DNA from: Lunatibacter sp035460985 | GTDB lineage: Bacteria > Bacteroidota > Bacteroidia > Cytophagales > Cyclobacteriaceae | DNA: 14,578 nt | Assembly (NCBI GenBank): GCA_035460985.1 | Contig: DATHWC010000043.1 | Coordinates: 1-14,578, forward strand | Direction of reading: 5' to 3' | In this document: positions 14,043 through 14,578 of the stretch, piece by piece | Layout of the letters: every line of letters starts with the position of its first letter | Position numbering within the stretch: the first letter of the stretch is position 1 | Translations under genes and position numbers: made by a program | The notes under the pieces: generated by a model | Told to the model about the DNA's origin: nothing | The model's database searches: none | Seen by the model: the letters and a program-made list of their open reading frames with translations, nothing else

Positions 14043-14069
14043 AGCGTACCGAAATCGATTATTCAATAA
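14007..14069 (+). CDS. Possible 20-codon upstream ORF in SusC leader, copy 2
   Basis: Same frame as 5553-5615, with Arg to Gly, Gly to Ser and Leu to Val changes. It ends 14 bases before the SusC ATG. Listed for completeness; translation is not supported by the substitution pattern. Confidence 0.18.
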   Translation: MAIIGEWHHGGFSVPKSIIQ

Positions 14070-14083
14070 ACTTATGTAAACTT

Positions 14084-14578
14084 ATGAAAAATAAATTACT
14101 AAAGACAATCCTTATGTTGTCCAAATGCTTTCTATATGGTTTAGTCTTGCAGACCCTGCTGCTAAATCTGGTTGTTGCCCTGGATGCTAACGGGCAATAT
14201 AAAAATATAGAAGAAGTTAGGGTCACCTTAACTGCTGATCAATTGAGTCTGGATCAGTTTTTCAAGGAGGTGCAGCGGCAGACGCCATTTAAGTTTTCCT
14301 ATGAATACAGGGATGTGGACAGGCAGCAATCGGTAACCTTTGCAAAGAAGGAGGGCCCGGTTATTGACTTTTTAAGGGAGGCAGCAGAGCAGAGCCAACT
14401 TTCCTTTCGTCAGGTAAATCACGGTATTGACGTTTTGAAAAGGAACGATAGTGGGGTAGAGGTGATTGCTGATTTGGATCCGGTCTCAATAAGTGGGACC
14501 GTGGTGGATGGGAATGGGGAGCCAATCCCCGGAGTAACAGTTTCTGTGCCTGCCACCTCGATAGGTACGGTTACGGAT
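14084..14578 (+). CDS. SusC/RagA-family TonB-dependent receptor with STN domain, copy 2 (3'-truncated by window edge)
   Basis: The frame is open for 165 codons from ATG 14084 to the last base. The signal peptide begins MKNKLLKTILMLSKCF, identical to copy 1 for the first 30 residues. The STN domain (about 42-120) contains QLSLDQFFKEVQRQTPFKFS and VIDFLREAAEQSQLSFRQVN. The start of the carboxypeptidase-regulatory-like domain follows (ISGTVVDGNGEPIPGVTV). Up to the window end its domain layout equals that of the receptor at 5630. The first 89 bases of the gene have no substitution between the copies, after which differences appear regularly. The plug and barrel, which set specificity, lie outside the window, so whether the two receptors take the same ligand cannot be judged. 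A SusD gene is expected to follow. Confidence 0.93.
   Translation, partial: MKNKLLKTILMLSKCFLYGLVLQTLLLNLVVALDANGQYKNIEEVRVTLTADQLSLDQFFKEVQRQTPFKFSYEYRDVDRQQSVTFAKKEGPVIDFLREAAEQSQLSFRQVNHGIDVLKRNDSGVEVIADLDPVSISGTVVDGNGEPIPGVTVSVPATSIGTVTD

Larger units (their letters stand above)
11924..14578 (+). repeat. Paralogous regulatory block, copy B (continues beyond window)
   Basis: This is the direct-orientation counterpart of 3568-6124. Similarity starts sharply at GGTTATAATAAAA and runs through sigma, FecR, leader and the first 165 codons of SusC, to the window end. It shares nothing obvious with copy A to the left of 11924. A duplication of a regulator-plus-receptor cassette followed by divergence explains the layout. 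Confidence 0.9.

Overview
The window looks like chromosomal DNA of a Bacteroidota bacterium, most likely a Cytophagales / Cyclobacteriaceae-type glycan degrader. The signs are SusC/SusD pairs, ECF sigma / FecR regulators whose SusC partners carry an STN domain, an iduronate-2-sulfatase-like sulfatase, AT-rich start regions without clear Shine-Dalgarno sequences, and dispersed intergenic palindromes of a type common in this phylum. The assignment rests on gene content only. All recognised genes are on the + strand.

Layout. (1) 3-1085: the C-terminal part of a secreted S1-type sulfatase, whose start lies outside the window. (2) 1086-2021: a repeat-dense gap with two ~152-bp copies of a palindrome-bearing repeat plus a degenerate third, two ~57-bp repeats of another type, and a short piece resembling the sulfatase C-terminus. 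(3) 2022-3461: a secreted glycoside-hydrolase-like TIM-barrel protein. (4) 3744-10567: ECF sigma factor, FecR anti-sigma factor, structured leader, STN-containing SusC receptor and SusD lipoprotein, closed by a strong terminator at 10582-10629. (5) 10685-11490: gene debris, namely the frameshifted C-terminal part of a metallophosphoesterase joined to the C-terminal end of a DoxX-like membrane protein, followed by about 430 bp with nothing recognisable. (6) 11924 to the window end: a second copy of the sigma / FecR / leader / STN-SusC block, cut by the window edge.

How the genes work together. By analogy with FecIRA-type trans-envelope signalling, substrate binding at SusC/SusD should be passed through the STN domain of SusC to the periplasmic part of FecR, which then frees the ECF sigma factor to transcribe the locus. 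Sulfatase and glycosidase would process a sulfated glycan whose products the SusC/D pair imports. The substrate cannot be read from the sequence.

Most notable observation. The two regulatory blocks (3568-6124 and 11924-14578) are paralogous and lie about 8.4 kb apart in direct orientation. Most of their length is clearly diverged, yet the SusC leader and signal-peptide-coding segment (5541-5718 and 13995-14172) differs at only 3 of 178 positions. This tract holds a bulged hairpin in which one of the three changes keeps pairing as G-U, a 20-codon upstream ORF and a start-stop ATGTAA just before the SusC start. It may be a recombination or gene-conversion tract, or a conserved leader RNA.
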